From Treponema peruense (GTDB lineage: Bacteria; Spirochaetota; Spirochaetia; Treponematales; Treponemataceae), in assembly GCF_016117655.1 (NCBI RefSeq), contig NZ_CP064936.1, positions 1,922,001 through 1,986,000 on the forward strand: a stretch of DNA of 64,000 nt, read 5' to 3'. Positions 31,860-40,467 of the stretch are shown here, one piece after another. Under the pieces are notes generated by a model, which made no database searches, was not told where the DNA came from, and saw only the letters and a program-made list of their open reading frames with translations. Position numbers and translations under genes: made by a program. The stretch's first letter is position 1; every line of letters begins with the position of its first letter.

Positions 31860-34800
31860 GGGACACTTCACTTTCGGTAAGATTAAGCGATCTTGCTATC
31901 TCGGCAAGTGTCCAGTTTTCCCTCTTTAACTTTATAATATTTTCACGCACCTGCTGTGTAATTCCGCCGGATGTCCCCGAAGTAAGCGGTGTCTTTGAAA
32001 CATCAGCCTTGACTATATCATGCAAAAGTTTCATCTGTGCATCGGCACCTGAGGCAAGTTTCTGAAGACGCTCTTCTGTTCCTGCAATTCCGTTTCGGGC
32101 AGTATTGATTTTGTCAATGCGCTTGTCGGTATCATCAATTATTTTCTGAAGTGACGAAAGCTTGTCTACGGCATCATTGATTTTTCCGGTAGAACTCATA
32201 AGCTTGTCTATACTTGAACGCACGTCAGAAATTTCATCTGGAAGAGCCTGAACCCTTTTAGAACAGACTTCAAGACGGCTTTCGAGTTCCTTGATATTTT
32301 CAAAGGACTGGTCTACTTCATCTGCAACACGGTCTATAGTTGTTCCCTTGTTTTCTATGCGGTCAAATTTTGTCTGGACATCAGCAAGGCTTTCCTGATA
32401 CTTTCTGACGCTGGCATGCATGTTAAGAAGATTGTCGCTTGTCGTGGTAAGATCCTGGATTTTCTTGTCTACACTTGAAGAAAGAGCGCTAAGTGTCTGG
32501 AACTTTGCGTCAATTTCATCAAGGCGGCTTCTTTCAGAACCGTACGCATCAAGTCTTTTGTTAACATCTGACCCCAGTTTGTCGAGCTGTGAAATTCTTG
32601 TGTTAAGGTCTTCAATTCTGGAACCAAAGGACCTTACATCATCCATCTCTTTTTTAAGCACAACAATTGAATCTTCTAGCTGCTTTTTCATCATGCCGGC
32701 TTTGTCAAAAATTCCAGACTCGGCTGTAAACTTTGCAATTCCCTTTCTTATTTCGTCCATCTTAAGCTGAATTGTATTTGTGTCTTCGTTAAGGCGCTCG
32801 ACGATATTTCTGTGGGACTTTTTGTAGTCTTCTGAAGTATCCTTTACTTCTTTTTTGAGATCTTTTATTAGTTTTTCTGTCTCTGCGGTCTGACCCGAAA
32901 CATATTTTTCTGTAGAAGAAAGAAGCTCATCGTACTTTGCCTGAAGTTCGGACAAAACTTCCTGACTGCGTTTTTCGTATCCGTCAAGAACTTCAGATGC
33001 TTTGCCTGCTACATCAGACATTTCTTTCTTAAGCTCTGCTACACGCACATCGTTTTCGGAAGCGGCCGCCCTGAGCTGCTCATCGTACTGTCTTGCAGAA
33101 TCATCAAACTGGGCCTGTATACGTTTTTTCCATGTGTTGAATTCCTGCATGGCGGCATCAATTGTCGCAGTCTGGGTATCCTGTTTTCCGGAAAGCGAAT
33201 TCTTGAACGATTCAATCTTTGCATCAAGGTCTGCCATGTTCTTTTCGAGCTGCTCGTTTACACGCGCGTTATAAGCATCTGTTTCCTGTTTAAGGTATTC
33301 ATCTGCCTTTTCTGAAGTGGTTTTGAGTTCCTGCCGGTACTGTTCAATAAAATCATGGAGTTTCTGGTTAACGCCGTTAATCTGATCCTGGATTGTAGCC
33401 TGTCCCGACTGAAGTGCAGTCTGGAATTTCTTTTCCTGCTCCACAGTTTTTGCCTGAATGTCGGCAATGCGCTTTTTCAATGACTCTTCATAACCAAGTT
33501 CCATCTTACGGCGTTTGTCTTCATATTCATCGGTAAAGACCACAAGCTGGCTGTCAAATTTATTTTTCCACTCGGAAAGCTGCTCCTGGACTGCATTCTG
33601 TCTTTTTGTAAGATCAGACGAGAATGTGTCTTCGAATATTTTTGCCTTGGAACTCATGTTGGCAACCGCTTTTTTCTTTATATCATCAAGTGCAGTCTGA
33701 AGGCCGTCGAGTTCGGTTTTGAGTTTTTCATATTTTGCAAACAGCGTTGTCTCAAAATCACTCTGATGCCTGACGGTTGACTGTGAGAATTTTTCAAAGT
33801 CGCCAAGAACTTTTTTCTGGCTCTGTTCCATAAGTTTTCTGAGCGAAGATTCAAGCTTGTCTACATCTGTTCCAGCAGTATTGAGTTTCTTGAAACGGTA
33901 TTCCATTTCTTTTTTGTAAGACTCAAGCTGCTTGTCTATCTGCGCAAGATACTTTGTCTGGCGTACATCATATTCTGCAGACATTGCCGACATTGCACCG
34001 GAAATTGACTTGTCAAACTCAGAAAGTTTCTGTGCGCTTGCGTTTGCCTGTGCTTCTATTTTTTCTGCAGTTTTGGAAGAAAGTTCCTGTGCAGAAGAAA
34101 GCTTCTGTTCAATTTCAGAAATATCAGATTCCACACCAGCCCTGATTGACTCGGATTTCTGTTCTAGTTCCTGAAGAGCCTTTGTAACGCCGTCCTGCAT
34201 TCCATCTACATGAAGCTGGACTTCGGATTTGTACTTTGCAAGATTTGCTTCACTTATTGCAGAAAATTTTTCATAGGCTGCAGTTTCATCATCTGAAGCT
34301 TTCTGAAGGGCATCTGCATACAAAGATTCAAAGCGGCTTTTGATTTCGTCTGACTGGCTGTCAATGGCCGACTGAACTTTTTTGAGCTGTTCTGAATTGC
34401 CCGAACTCTGTTCTGAAAGGGACTCTGATACAGCCTTTATTTCTTCAAGTGAAGAGTCCAGCTGTGCCTTTATTTCTTCGAGGCGCTGCTGTGTTTGGGA
34501 AGTAAGGCTTTCGGAGCGGGCATCTACATCAGAAGTAATTGCGGCTGCCTTTGCATTGAGTTCCGAAAGTTTCTGCTTCATTACAGACTCAAGTGCAGCT
34601 GTCTTTTCCTTAATCTCTGAGTCAAGTTTTGCAATTTTTGTTTTCATTGCCGCACCTAGACTGTCAGAAGACTTGTTCAGTTCAGCATCAAGGCCGCTGA
34701 CTGTCTGCTTGAGTTTTGCATCAAGGGCAGTTGTTTTTTCATTGAAAAGCTGGACGAGTGAATTAACCTTTGCTTTCATTTCTGATTCGGCACGGCCTGT

Positions 34801-35910
34801 TTCACCTTCCATGTCAGAAGAAATTTTTGTACTAAAGTCGTCAAAGCGTGAATTGAATACAGAAATTCTTGAGTCAACATCCTTCTCTATAGAAGAAATC
34901 TGCTCTTCCACGGACTGTTCAAGGGACTCAATTTTTGAAGTAATGCGGCCGTCAAGGGCTTCCGAGTTTTCTGAAAGTTTTGTATCAAGTGAAAGAAGAC
35001 GGTTTTCAAAATCATCTGACATTTCGGAAAGTTTGCGTGAAAGTTCGTCTGCCTTAAGCTGGAACTCATCATCGAGCGAAGATGTTTTTTCCATAATGGT
35101 ATTTCTAAAATCTTCACTTTTGGAATCAACCAGAGCGGCAAGCTGTTTTGTCTGCGAATTCAGTTCTTCCATGCATAACGAAACCCTTGCTTCTGAACGT
35201 TCATTGAGTTTTGCAAAGGCTTCGTCTTCTATTTTCTGCGCTTTTTCTGCAGCCTTGTCGTAGGCATCATTTATATCAGAATCAATTTTTTTCATAATTG
35301 AAGCGGCACGATTCAGGGACTCTTTTGTAGAAGAATCAAGTTCGCCTGCCCTCTTCTCATAGCGTTCCAGAAGATCGGATCCGATGGCCTTAAGCTGTTC
35401 GGCATTTTTTGAAGAAAACTGGCGCACTACTTCGGGAATGCGTTTTTCTGTTTCGTCAACAGATTTTTTTACGGTGTCAAGTTTCTGACCAAGTTTTTCT
35501 ACTATACCGGCCTCTGCCTTGATTTTTCTGAGATTTTCTTCGACCGCAGACGTCATCTGCATAAGGTTAGAAACAAGAGTGTCGTAAGAATGAATTTTTT
35601 CACCGATATCGCGAACTGCTGCAACAGGTTTTTCAAGATCGGCAGAGTTTTTTTCAAAGTCTTCATACTGCATCTGAAGACGCTTTACAGCTGCCTTTGC
35701 CTGAATATTTTTGGCATCAAGATCTGAAGCAAGAAGCTTGAGTTTGTCTTTTTCGTCTTTAAAATACGCTTCAAAATCATTTTTGCGAAGATTTGCATAG
35801 CGTTTTATGTTTTCCATGGAATTCTCATTCCGGTCAATTTTTCTGATAACAAGAGACACTACTGCCGACACGAATGCGGCTGCTATTATTCCGAATACTA
35901 CTTCTATCAC
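31837..35910 (-). CDS. Giant membrane-anchored coiled-coil protein
   Basis: A 1357-residue protein. One N-terminal transmembrane helix (about residues 3-23) is followed by a basic RKIDRN. Nearly all of the rest, about 30 to 1290, is predicted coiled coil with heptad-like spacing and very high content of E, K, D, S, A, L and Q; it resembles apolipoprotein or SMC arm regions. The last ~40 residues change character: VRENIIKLKRENWTLAEIAR then SLNLTESEVSLILELGA, a helix-turn-helix-like tail common in bacterial proteins of the DUF6115 type. The start codon is GTG, with AGGA 7 nt upstream. It could be a structural or tethering protein; no enzymatic role is visible. Confidence 0.8.
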   Translation of the reverse strand: MIEVVFGIIAAAFVSAVVSLVIRKIDRNENSMENIKRYANLRKNDFEAYFKDEKDKLKLLASDLDAKNIQAKAAVKRLQMQYEDFEKNSADLEKPVAAVRDIGEKIHSYDTLVSNLMQMTSAVEENLRKIKAEAGIVEKLGQKLDTVKKSVDETEKRIPEVVRQFSSKNAEQLKAIGSDLLERYEKRAGELDSSTKESLNRAASIMKKIDSDINDAYDKAAEKAQKIEDEAFAKLNERSEARVSLCMEELNSQTKQLAALVDSKSEDFRNTIMEKTSSLDDEFQLKADELSRKLSEMSDDFENRLLSLDTKLSENSEALDGRITSKIESLEQSVEEQISSIEKDVDSRISVFNSRFDDFSTKISSDMEGETGRAESEMKAKVNSLVQLFNEKTTALDAKLKQTVSGLDAELNKSSDSLGAAMKTKIAKLDSEIKEKTAALESVMKQKLSELNAKAAAITSDVDARSESLTSQTQQRLEEIKAQLDSSLEEIKAVSESLSEQSSGNSEQLKKVQSAIDSQSDEIKSRFESLYADALQKASDDETAAYEKFSAISEANLAKYKSEVQLHVDGMQDGVTKALQELEQKSESIRAGVESDISEIEQKLSSAQELSSKTAEKIEAQANASAQKLSEFDKSISGAMSAMSAEYDVRQTKYLAQIDKQLESYKKEMEYRFKKLNTAGTDVDKLESSLRKLMEQSQKKVLGDFEKFSQSTVRHQSDFETTLFAKYEKLKTELDGLQTALDDIKKKAVANMSSKAKIFEDTFSSDLTKRQNAVQEQLSEWKNKFDSQLVVFTDEYEDKRRKMELGYEESLKKRIADIQAKTVEQEKKFQTALQSGQATIQDQINGVNQKLHDFIEQYRQELKTTSEKADEYLKQETDAYNARVNEQLEKNMADLDAKIESFKNSLSGKQDTQTATIDAAMQEFNTWKKRIQAQFDDSARQYDEQLRAAASENDVRVAELKKEMSDVAGKASEVLDGYEKRSQEVLSELQAKYDELLSSTEKYVSGQTAETEKLIKDLKKEVKDTSEDYKKSHRNIVERLNEDTNTIQLKMDEIRKGIAKFTAESGIFDKAGMMKKQLEDSIVVLKKEMDDVRSFGSRIEDLNTRISQLDKLGSDVNKRLDAYGSERSRLDEIDAKFQTLSALSSSVDKKIQDLTTTSDNLLNMHASVRKYQESLADVQTKFDRIENKGTTIDRVADEVDQSFENIKELESRLEVCSKRVQALPDEISDVRSSIDKLMSSTGKINDAVDKLSSLQKIIDDTDKRIDKINTARNGIAGTEERLQKLASGADAQMKLLHDIVKADVSKTPLTSGTSGGITQQVRENIIKLKRENWTLAEIARSLNLTESEVSLILELGA

Positions 35911-35928
35911 TTTATTTCCTACCCACTT

Positions 35929-36600
35929 TTATTTTAGCACAATATCCTGCAACTGGCGATAATTTTTGAACGAAATATCGGCATCAGGAATTTTTATTCC
36001 GAACAATTTTCTAAAACCGGTCTGAATACATGCACTTTTCATTCCGGCTTTATTTGCACCAAGAACATCATATTTGTGACTGTTGCCCACGTACAGAATT
36101 TCGGACGGAGCAACCCCCAGTTTTTTTGAAAGAATTCCAAACGGATAAATTGAAGGCTTGAGCGCTCCGGACTCTTCCGAACCTATGCATACGTCGCACA
36201 AACTGCGTATTCCCCAGATGTCGCCCTTCTGTTCCGGCGGAAAATCAGAAAGAATTCCTATTTTAAGACCTGCGTTTTTCATTGCAAGCACGCAGTCATA
36301 TACATGTGCAAAAGGCTTTATCTTTGTAAAAAAAGGCTTGAGTCCGTCATAGCATATCTGCCTGATGATCTGTTTTGATTCATCAGCCGGCTTTGAACTG
36401 ACGAAACCGAAAAGCCGTGCCTGGTACTCGTAAAAGTCAGCGAGCGGCGCGGTTTTGTGAAGCTGTTTTCTTACCCTGTTGTATTTTAAATAAAACGAAA
36501 TGTGACGCAGGAAGTATCCAGGCATGCGCACGTAAAGAGCCCATGAAGGATACAGAGTTCCATCAATATCGAATGCTACGGCTTTTATCCCCTCAAACAT
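35929..36600 (-). CDS. HAD-superfamily hydrolase
   Basis: A 223-residue phosphatase-like protein. Motif I is AFDIDGTLYPSW with nucleophile D11 and acid/base D13. Motif II is represented by IGILSDFPP, motif III by the K in GALKPSIYPFG, and motif IV by VGNSHKYDVLGANKAGM with aspartate in place. A helical cap lies between residues 20 and 95. The substrate is not predictable; small phosphate esters are typical. It sits between tonB and the coiled-coil gene with gaps of 18-21 nt, so it is co-transcribed with envelope genes. Confidence 0.85.
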   Translation of the reverse strand: MFEGIKAVAFDIDGTLYPSWALYVRMPGYFLRHISFYLKYNRVRKQLHKTAPLADFYEYQARLFGFVSSKPADESKQIIRQICYDGLKPFFTKIKPFAHVYDCVLAMKNAGLKIGILSDFPPEQKGDIWGIRSLCDVCIGSEESGALKPSIYPFGILSKKLGVAPSEILYVGNSHKYDVLGANKAGMKSACIQTGFRKLFGIKIPDADISFKNYRQLQDIVLK

Positions 36601-36621
36601 TCCTCTATTATACAGGAAAAT

Positions 36622-37656
36622 TCATCTAATCTCAAGCGTATAATCAAAGGATGCACGGCCGGAAGTTCCAGAAGGATCACTTGAGAAAATCCAGAAACGA
36701 AGCTGGTTTTTAATTTCATCCTGTATTTTGGGCGGGAGAAGTGATGAAGGTCTTATTTCAATTTCACCGAGCGGAACACTTCCGTCTGCAAGAACAGTAA
36801 ATGTAATTCTTACAGTTCGTGATGAGTCGACAAGCATTGCGTTTTCAGGAGAAATATCCAGAACAGGATTTTTTGGTGAAATAAGTTCACGCATTTTTCC
36901 GTTTGCAAGCATTATTGAAACCCTGCCGTCTGTTTTTGAAGACTGCATTGAAGTTGTACTTTTTGCACTGTCAGAAACAGACATTGAGTATTCTGTATCT
37001 GCAATGTCAGACAAAGCAGAAGCTGTGGAATCAGAAGCAGAAGAAGATCTGTCTTTTCTTGAAGTTGCACTTACCGAATCAGATGCGCCGGATGAAGCAG
37101 AAGCAGCTGTTCCTTCCAGTGAAGAGGAGAGAGTGTCTGCAGAAGAAGACTGCGAAGATGATGAAGACGAACTTTCCCATTCCGCAGAATCGTCAAACAT
37201 ACTTTCGTCCCACTGTGCCTTTTTTGTCTGGCCGGCATTCTGTTCTGCCATAAGTTCTTCCACACTTTTTCTGATCTTTGGTTCGGAAACTTCCTGTTTT
37301 TTTACAGGAGCAGGAGCCACTTTTTTTGTCGAAACTTCAGCACTCTTTTTTTGCACGGCGGAAGGTTTGGGTGTATTTTCTTTTTTTACTGCATTTCCCT
37401 TTTTTGGAGCAGCATCTTTTTGAGGCGCAGTTTCTTTTTTTGGAGCAGTATTTTCTTTTACAGCGGGAACCGTTTTTTTCTGGGGTTCAGTTTTTTTAAC
37501 AACAGCTGACGGAGACGCAAGCTGAATCTGTATTGTTTTGTATTTTACCGGCGGCTCGAATTTTACAAAGGCAAAAATCACAAGCATGAGTATAAAACAG
37601 ACTGCACTTGCGGCTGCCGAAAAAATACAGCTTTTTCTTTCCAAATTATTTGTCAT
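36622..37656 (-). CDS. TonB-like energy transducer
   Basis: A 344-residue protein with one N-terminal transmembrane helix (about 12-32) and a long periplasmic spacer. Residues 50-125 are repeats of P, K, A and T (KKTEPQKK, KKETAPQKD), the typical TonB/TolA spanner; residues 150-225 are mostly S, A, D and T. The C-terminal 70 residues (TVRITFTVLADGSVPLGEIE onward) resemble a TonB C-terminal domain. It overlaps exbD by 4 nt and follows exbB, so it is the third part of a proton-driven transducer. Its outer-membrane partner may be the barrel encoded two genes upstream. Confidence 0.8.
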   Translation of the reverse strand: MTNNLERKSCIFSAAASAVCFILMLVIFAFVKFEPPVKYKTIQIQLASPSAVVKKTEPQKKTVPAVKENTAPKKETAPQKDAAPKKGNAVKKENTPKPSAVQKKSAEVSTKKVAPAPVKKQEVSEPKIRKSVEELMAEQNAGQTKKAQWDESMFDDSAEWESSSSSSSQSSSADTLSSSLEGTAASASSGASDSVSATSRKDRSSSASDSTASALSDIADTEYSMSVSDSAKSTTSMQSSKTDGRVSIMLANGKMRELISPKNPVLDISPENAMLVDSSRTVRITFTVLADGSVPLGEIEIRPSSLLPPKIQDEIKNQLRFWIFSSDPSGTSGRASFDYTLEIR

Positions 37657-38075
37657 TTTTTCCTGTCATTTTTTACAGATGTTCTGAGACTCACGGCACT
37701 GAATCCGCACTGTCTTAAGGCATCAAACACTTTTACAATTGTACCGTTAGTAACCTTGTCATCGGCAGAAACCATAACGGGAAACTCTTCACGCTTTTTT
37801 TCACCGGTGTCAAAGGCATTCAGTCCGGAAACAAGTCCCTTGAAGTCAACCTGTGCGTCGTTAAGCCACATTGAACCGCTTTCTTCTACAGTAATCGTAA
37901 TTCCACCGGCATCAGAACTTTGCGCAGTTGAACTCTGCGGAAGATTAAGACTTATTCCTGGAAGCATCGCAAAAGTTGTGGACACAAGAAAAAATAAAAT
38001 AAGCTGAAAAATTACATCCAGCATCGGGGACAAATCTATTCCCGAAGACACGGTATTTCTTTTTGATACACGCAT
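37653..38075 (-). CDS. exbD: ExbD/TolR-family proton-channel subunit
   Basis: A 140-residue protein with one N-terminal transmembrane helix. The signature IDLSPMLDVIFQLILFFLV contains D20, equivalent to the proton-path aspartate of ExbD/TolR. A periplasmic domain (about 45-140) follows. It forms the motor with the ExbB-like protein encoded 10 nt upstream and drives the TonB-like protein. Assignment to the ExbD or the TolR subgroup cannot be made by sequence alone. Confidence 0.9.
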   Translation of the reverse strand: MRVSKRNTVSSGIDLSPMLDVIFQLILFFLVSTTFAMLPGISLNLPQSSTAQSSDAGGITITVEESGSMWLNDAQVDFKGLVSGLNAFDTGEKKREEFPVMVSADDKVTNGTIVKVFDALRQCGFSAVSLRTSVKNDRKK

Positions 38076-38085
38076 GCACTTTTCC

Positions 38086-38700
38086 TTAAACCGGAGCTTT
38101 TCCGGTAAGCTTGAATATAACTTTTGTTACAAGAGATTCCATGTCCCTGATTTTATGATTCACCTGCGAATTGAAATAATTGTGAAAAATAATGGACGGA
38201 ATTGAAACGGTAAGACCGCCGACAGTTGTAACAAGAGCTTCTGCAATTGCGTTTGCCAGAAGTGCAGGATCGCCCATGGAGCCTCCGTTTCCAAGAACAC
38301 CGAACGCTTTTATGTTGCCGGTAACTGTTCCCAAAAGACCGAGCAGAGTCGAAATATTTCCTATTGTTCCGAGGGCAGTAAGAAGATGCTCAAACTTCGG
38401 AACAACAGAGTCCATCTTTGTCTGAACAGCTTCTTTTAAGTCAGCCTCATTAAGGTTGCGGTAAGAAAGAGCTGTTCTTACAACATCGGCGCAGGGTGTG
38501 TCTGCAAGAATACAGGCACTTTCTGCAGCAGAATAATCACGCTTATCTAGTGCACCGCAAATATCTTCTTCGAATTTCTGGTCGCGCTTTTTTACATTTA
38601 TAAAATAGTAAAGTCTTTCTATAATAATAAAAAGAGAAGCAAGACCACACATAATAATCGGAACCATAAGGATTCCGCCGTTTTTTATTGTCTGAAACAT
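38086..38700 (-). CDS. exbB: ExbB/TolQ/MotA-family proton-channel protein
   Basis: A 204-residue inner-membrane protein with three transmembrane helices (about 10-30, 105-130 and 150-180). Motifs are GGILMVPIIMCGLASLFIIIERL at the N-terminus, TIGNISTLLGLLGTVTGNIKAF, and LVTTVGGLTVSIPSIIFHNYF; the conserved threonines lie in helices 2 and 3. I place the start at 38700 because the family begins MFxxIK-GG and a GGGGG box lies 5 nt upstream; an in-frame ATG at 38712 would add MGVN. First of the exbB-exbD-tonB triplet. Confidence 0.92.
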   Translation of the reverse strand: MFQTIKNGGILMVPIIMCGLASLFIIIERLYYFINVKKRDQKFEEDICGALDKRDYSAAESACILADTPCADVVRTALSYRNLNEADLKEAVQTKMDSVVPKFEHLLTALGTIGNISTLLGLLGTVTGNIKAFGVLGNGGSMGDPALLANAIAEALVTTVGGLTVSIPSIIFHNYFNSQVNHKIRDMESLVTKVIFKLTGKAPV

Positions 38701-38777
38701 ATTTACCCCCATTCTAATTTTTTAATTTCAGATTTTATGACATCTCTAAAAATTACAATTTTCAGATTCTATCTTTA

Positions 38778-40448
38778 TTAAAAGAAGAAGCGTACAGAAA
38801 TATTTGCGCTTCCAGAATTTTTAATATATTTATTTCCAAAGTATGTTCTGTCATCCCCGGCAAAAAGTTTTACAAGATCATCCAGTTCTGCAGTAAGTCT
38901 GATTGAATCATGAATCTTGTAGAAAACTGTTCCGCCAATAACCGGAACAACGTCGCTTCCTTCACCCAAAAATTCTTCGAGTGCAGCAGAAAATCCCCAT
39001 ATTCCATTCTGGGACTGGAACGAAATGTCTGCTTTTACAGAATTGGCATATTCATTTGACGGAACATGCATCCAGTGCGAATTCCATCCTGCGCTGAAGT
39101 TAAAGGTTTTCCAGACATAGGAAAGAGATACTTCTGTCGTAAAAAGAGTGCGCTCATTTTTTTCAAAGGAATAAAGTCCCCATTCAGACTCAGAAGAATA
39201 ATCTGCTTCACGCGCACCGTTTCCGAAAGCAGTCTTTTTGAATTGTGCAAGAAGATCAAGATTCAAAACTGAACTTACGGGAACTGCCGCCTTGAAGTCT
39301 GCAAACCAGTCCGTAGTTTCAGAATCCAAAGAGTCTGCTGCAGAATATGCATATTCACGCTCGGACTGTGCGTAAGTTGAATGTGAAGATTTTATTCCGC
39401 CTGCCAAAGACAGTTCAAGCGGCCTTTTTGAAAGAGCTGTCATCCATTTTGCGCCAAATGAAATGTCAAAAACCGGAACAACAGAATTTTCACCGATGGA
39501 AGTTCCTACTACTACACCACCGCCCGCACCTGCTGAAAGAAAAGAATTTTTCCAGTCAGCATCAAGAATAAAAACTCCGCGGTTAACTGACTGCGAAGAA
39601 TAATTACTTTCACCGAATGCCGACTCAAAGTCATACGCAGCGCTTAAACCTGCCGAAAAATATTTTCCCTGCCAGAAAAAGCGTGCACCGGGATTCAGGT
39701 AAAATACATCGGCAGATTCCGAACGTACAGGAAGTTTTTCTGTTGCAATTTCTATATCAGGAACACCTGCATAGCGGCTGTAAAATGAACCGGACAGTTT
39801 AAAATCAAGTCCGAAACCGTGTCCGATTTTCCATGCAAACTTATTATCAGTAGAAAAAAAACGCTGGTTTAAATCATAAAAGAACGGACTTTTTCCCTGA
39901 AGGCCGTATGTGAGTGTTTCATAACCTGCATTCAGATCCAGAGTAATTTTGTCAAAAGAAAGTGTCTTTTCACCGAAAAGCGCGGTGTTCGCATCAAAAT
40001 AACCGTCGCCTGCAGAATTAAGTCCGTAACCGTTTTCGCTTTCGTGCAGGAATTTAAGCATAAAAGGTTCATCGCCTGAACTTTTGTAAATTGAAAAATC
40101 CCCTTTGAAGTATCCAGGAAATCCGCAGCCTATAAGTCCCTGCGCATATACAGAACGGACAGAATCTTCTCCAAGATCTGCAACCGGTTCTTCTTCGGCA
40201 GTCACTGCTACAAGGCCCGGTAGTTTTGGAAGGACATCTTTTCCTGAAGGGGCAGCTGGAATTATTTTTGAAAAATCGGGAAGCGCATCTTTTCCTGCAG
40301 AAAGTGAATCTCCTGAAACTGTCGTTGTAACTTCTGGAAGAATAATCTGCTCGTCTTCTGAAACAGCACTGTTGTTCTGGCAGAAAGCAGAAAAGCAGAA
40401 TGCAGCAAAAATACAGGCCGCCGTTTTTTTTCTTATTTCACAGTTCAT
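38778..40448 (-). CDS. Outer-membrane beta-barrel protein
   Basis: A 556-residue exported protein. The signal peptide (about 1-23) ends at AFCQ. A linker of ~70 residues with many D, E, P and S (possible TonB-contact segment) precedes a long run of alternating amphipathic beta strands with aromatic girdles (for example DFKLSGSFYSRYAGVPDIE). The chain ends in NISVRFFF; a terminal Phe is a strong barrel signal. It resembles TonB-linked or TP_-type treponemal outer-membrane barrels but lacks a recognisable plug domain. It lies directly upstream of exbB, and downstream of the TPR gene, in one operon. Confidence 0.8.
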   Translation of the reverse strand: MNCEIRKKTAACIFAAFCFSAFCQNNSAVSEDEQIILPEVTTTVSGDSLSAGKDALPDFSKIIPAAPSGKDVLPKLPGLVAVTAEEEPVADLGEDSVRSVYAQGLIGCGFPGYFKGDFSIYKSSGDEPFMLKFLHESENGYGLNSAGDGYFDANTALFGEKTLSFDKITLDLNAGYETLTYGLQGKSPFFYDLNQRFFSTDNKFAWKIGHGFGLDFKLSGSFYSRYAGVPDIEIATEKLPVRSESADVFYLNPGARFFWQGKYFSAGLSAAYDFESAFGESNYSSQSVNRGVFILDADWKNSFLSAGAGGGVVVGTSIGENSVVPVFDISFGAKWMTALSKRPLELSLAGGIKSSHSTYAQSEREYAYSAADSLDSETTDWFADFKAAVPVSSVLNLDLLAQFKKTAFGNGAREADYSSESEWGLYSFEKNERTLFTTEVSLSYVWKTFNFSAGWNSHWMHVPSNEYANSVKADISFQSQNGIWGFSAALEEFLGEGSDVVPVIGGTVFYKIHDSIRLTAELDDLVKLFAGDDRTYFGNKYIKNSGSANISVRFFF

Positions 40449-40467
40449 ATAAACCTCACAATTATTT

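Noticed and set aside
34382-35263. Long open frame on the plus strand inside the coiled-coil gene (293 codons)
   Set aside because: It is a mirror of the low-complexity E/K/S/A-rich coding of the opposite strand; the protein is mainly S and F without family motifs.
36728-37423. 231-codon plus-strand frame inside the TonB-like gene
   Set aside because: Arises from the Lys/Ala/Ser-rich repeats of the real gene; no conserved motif.
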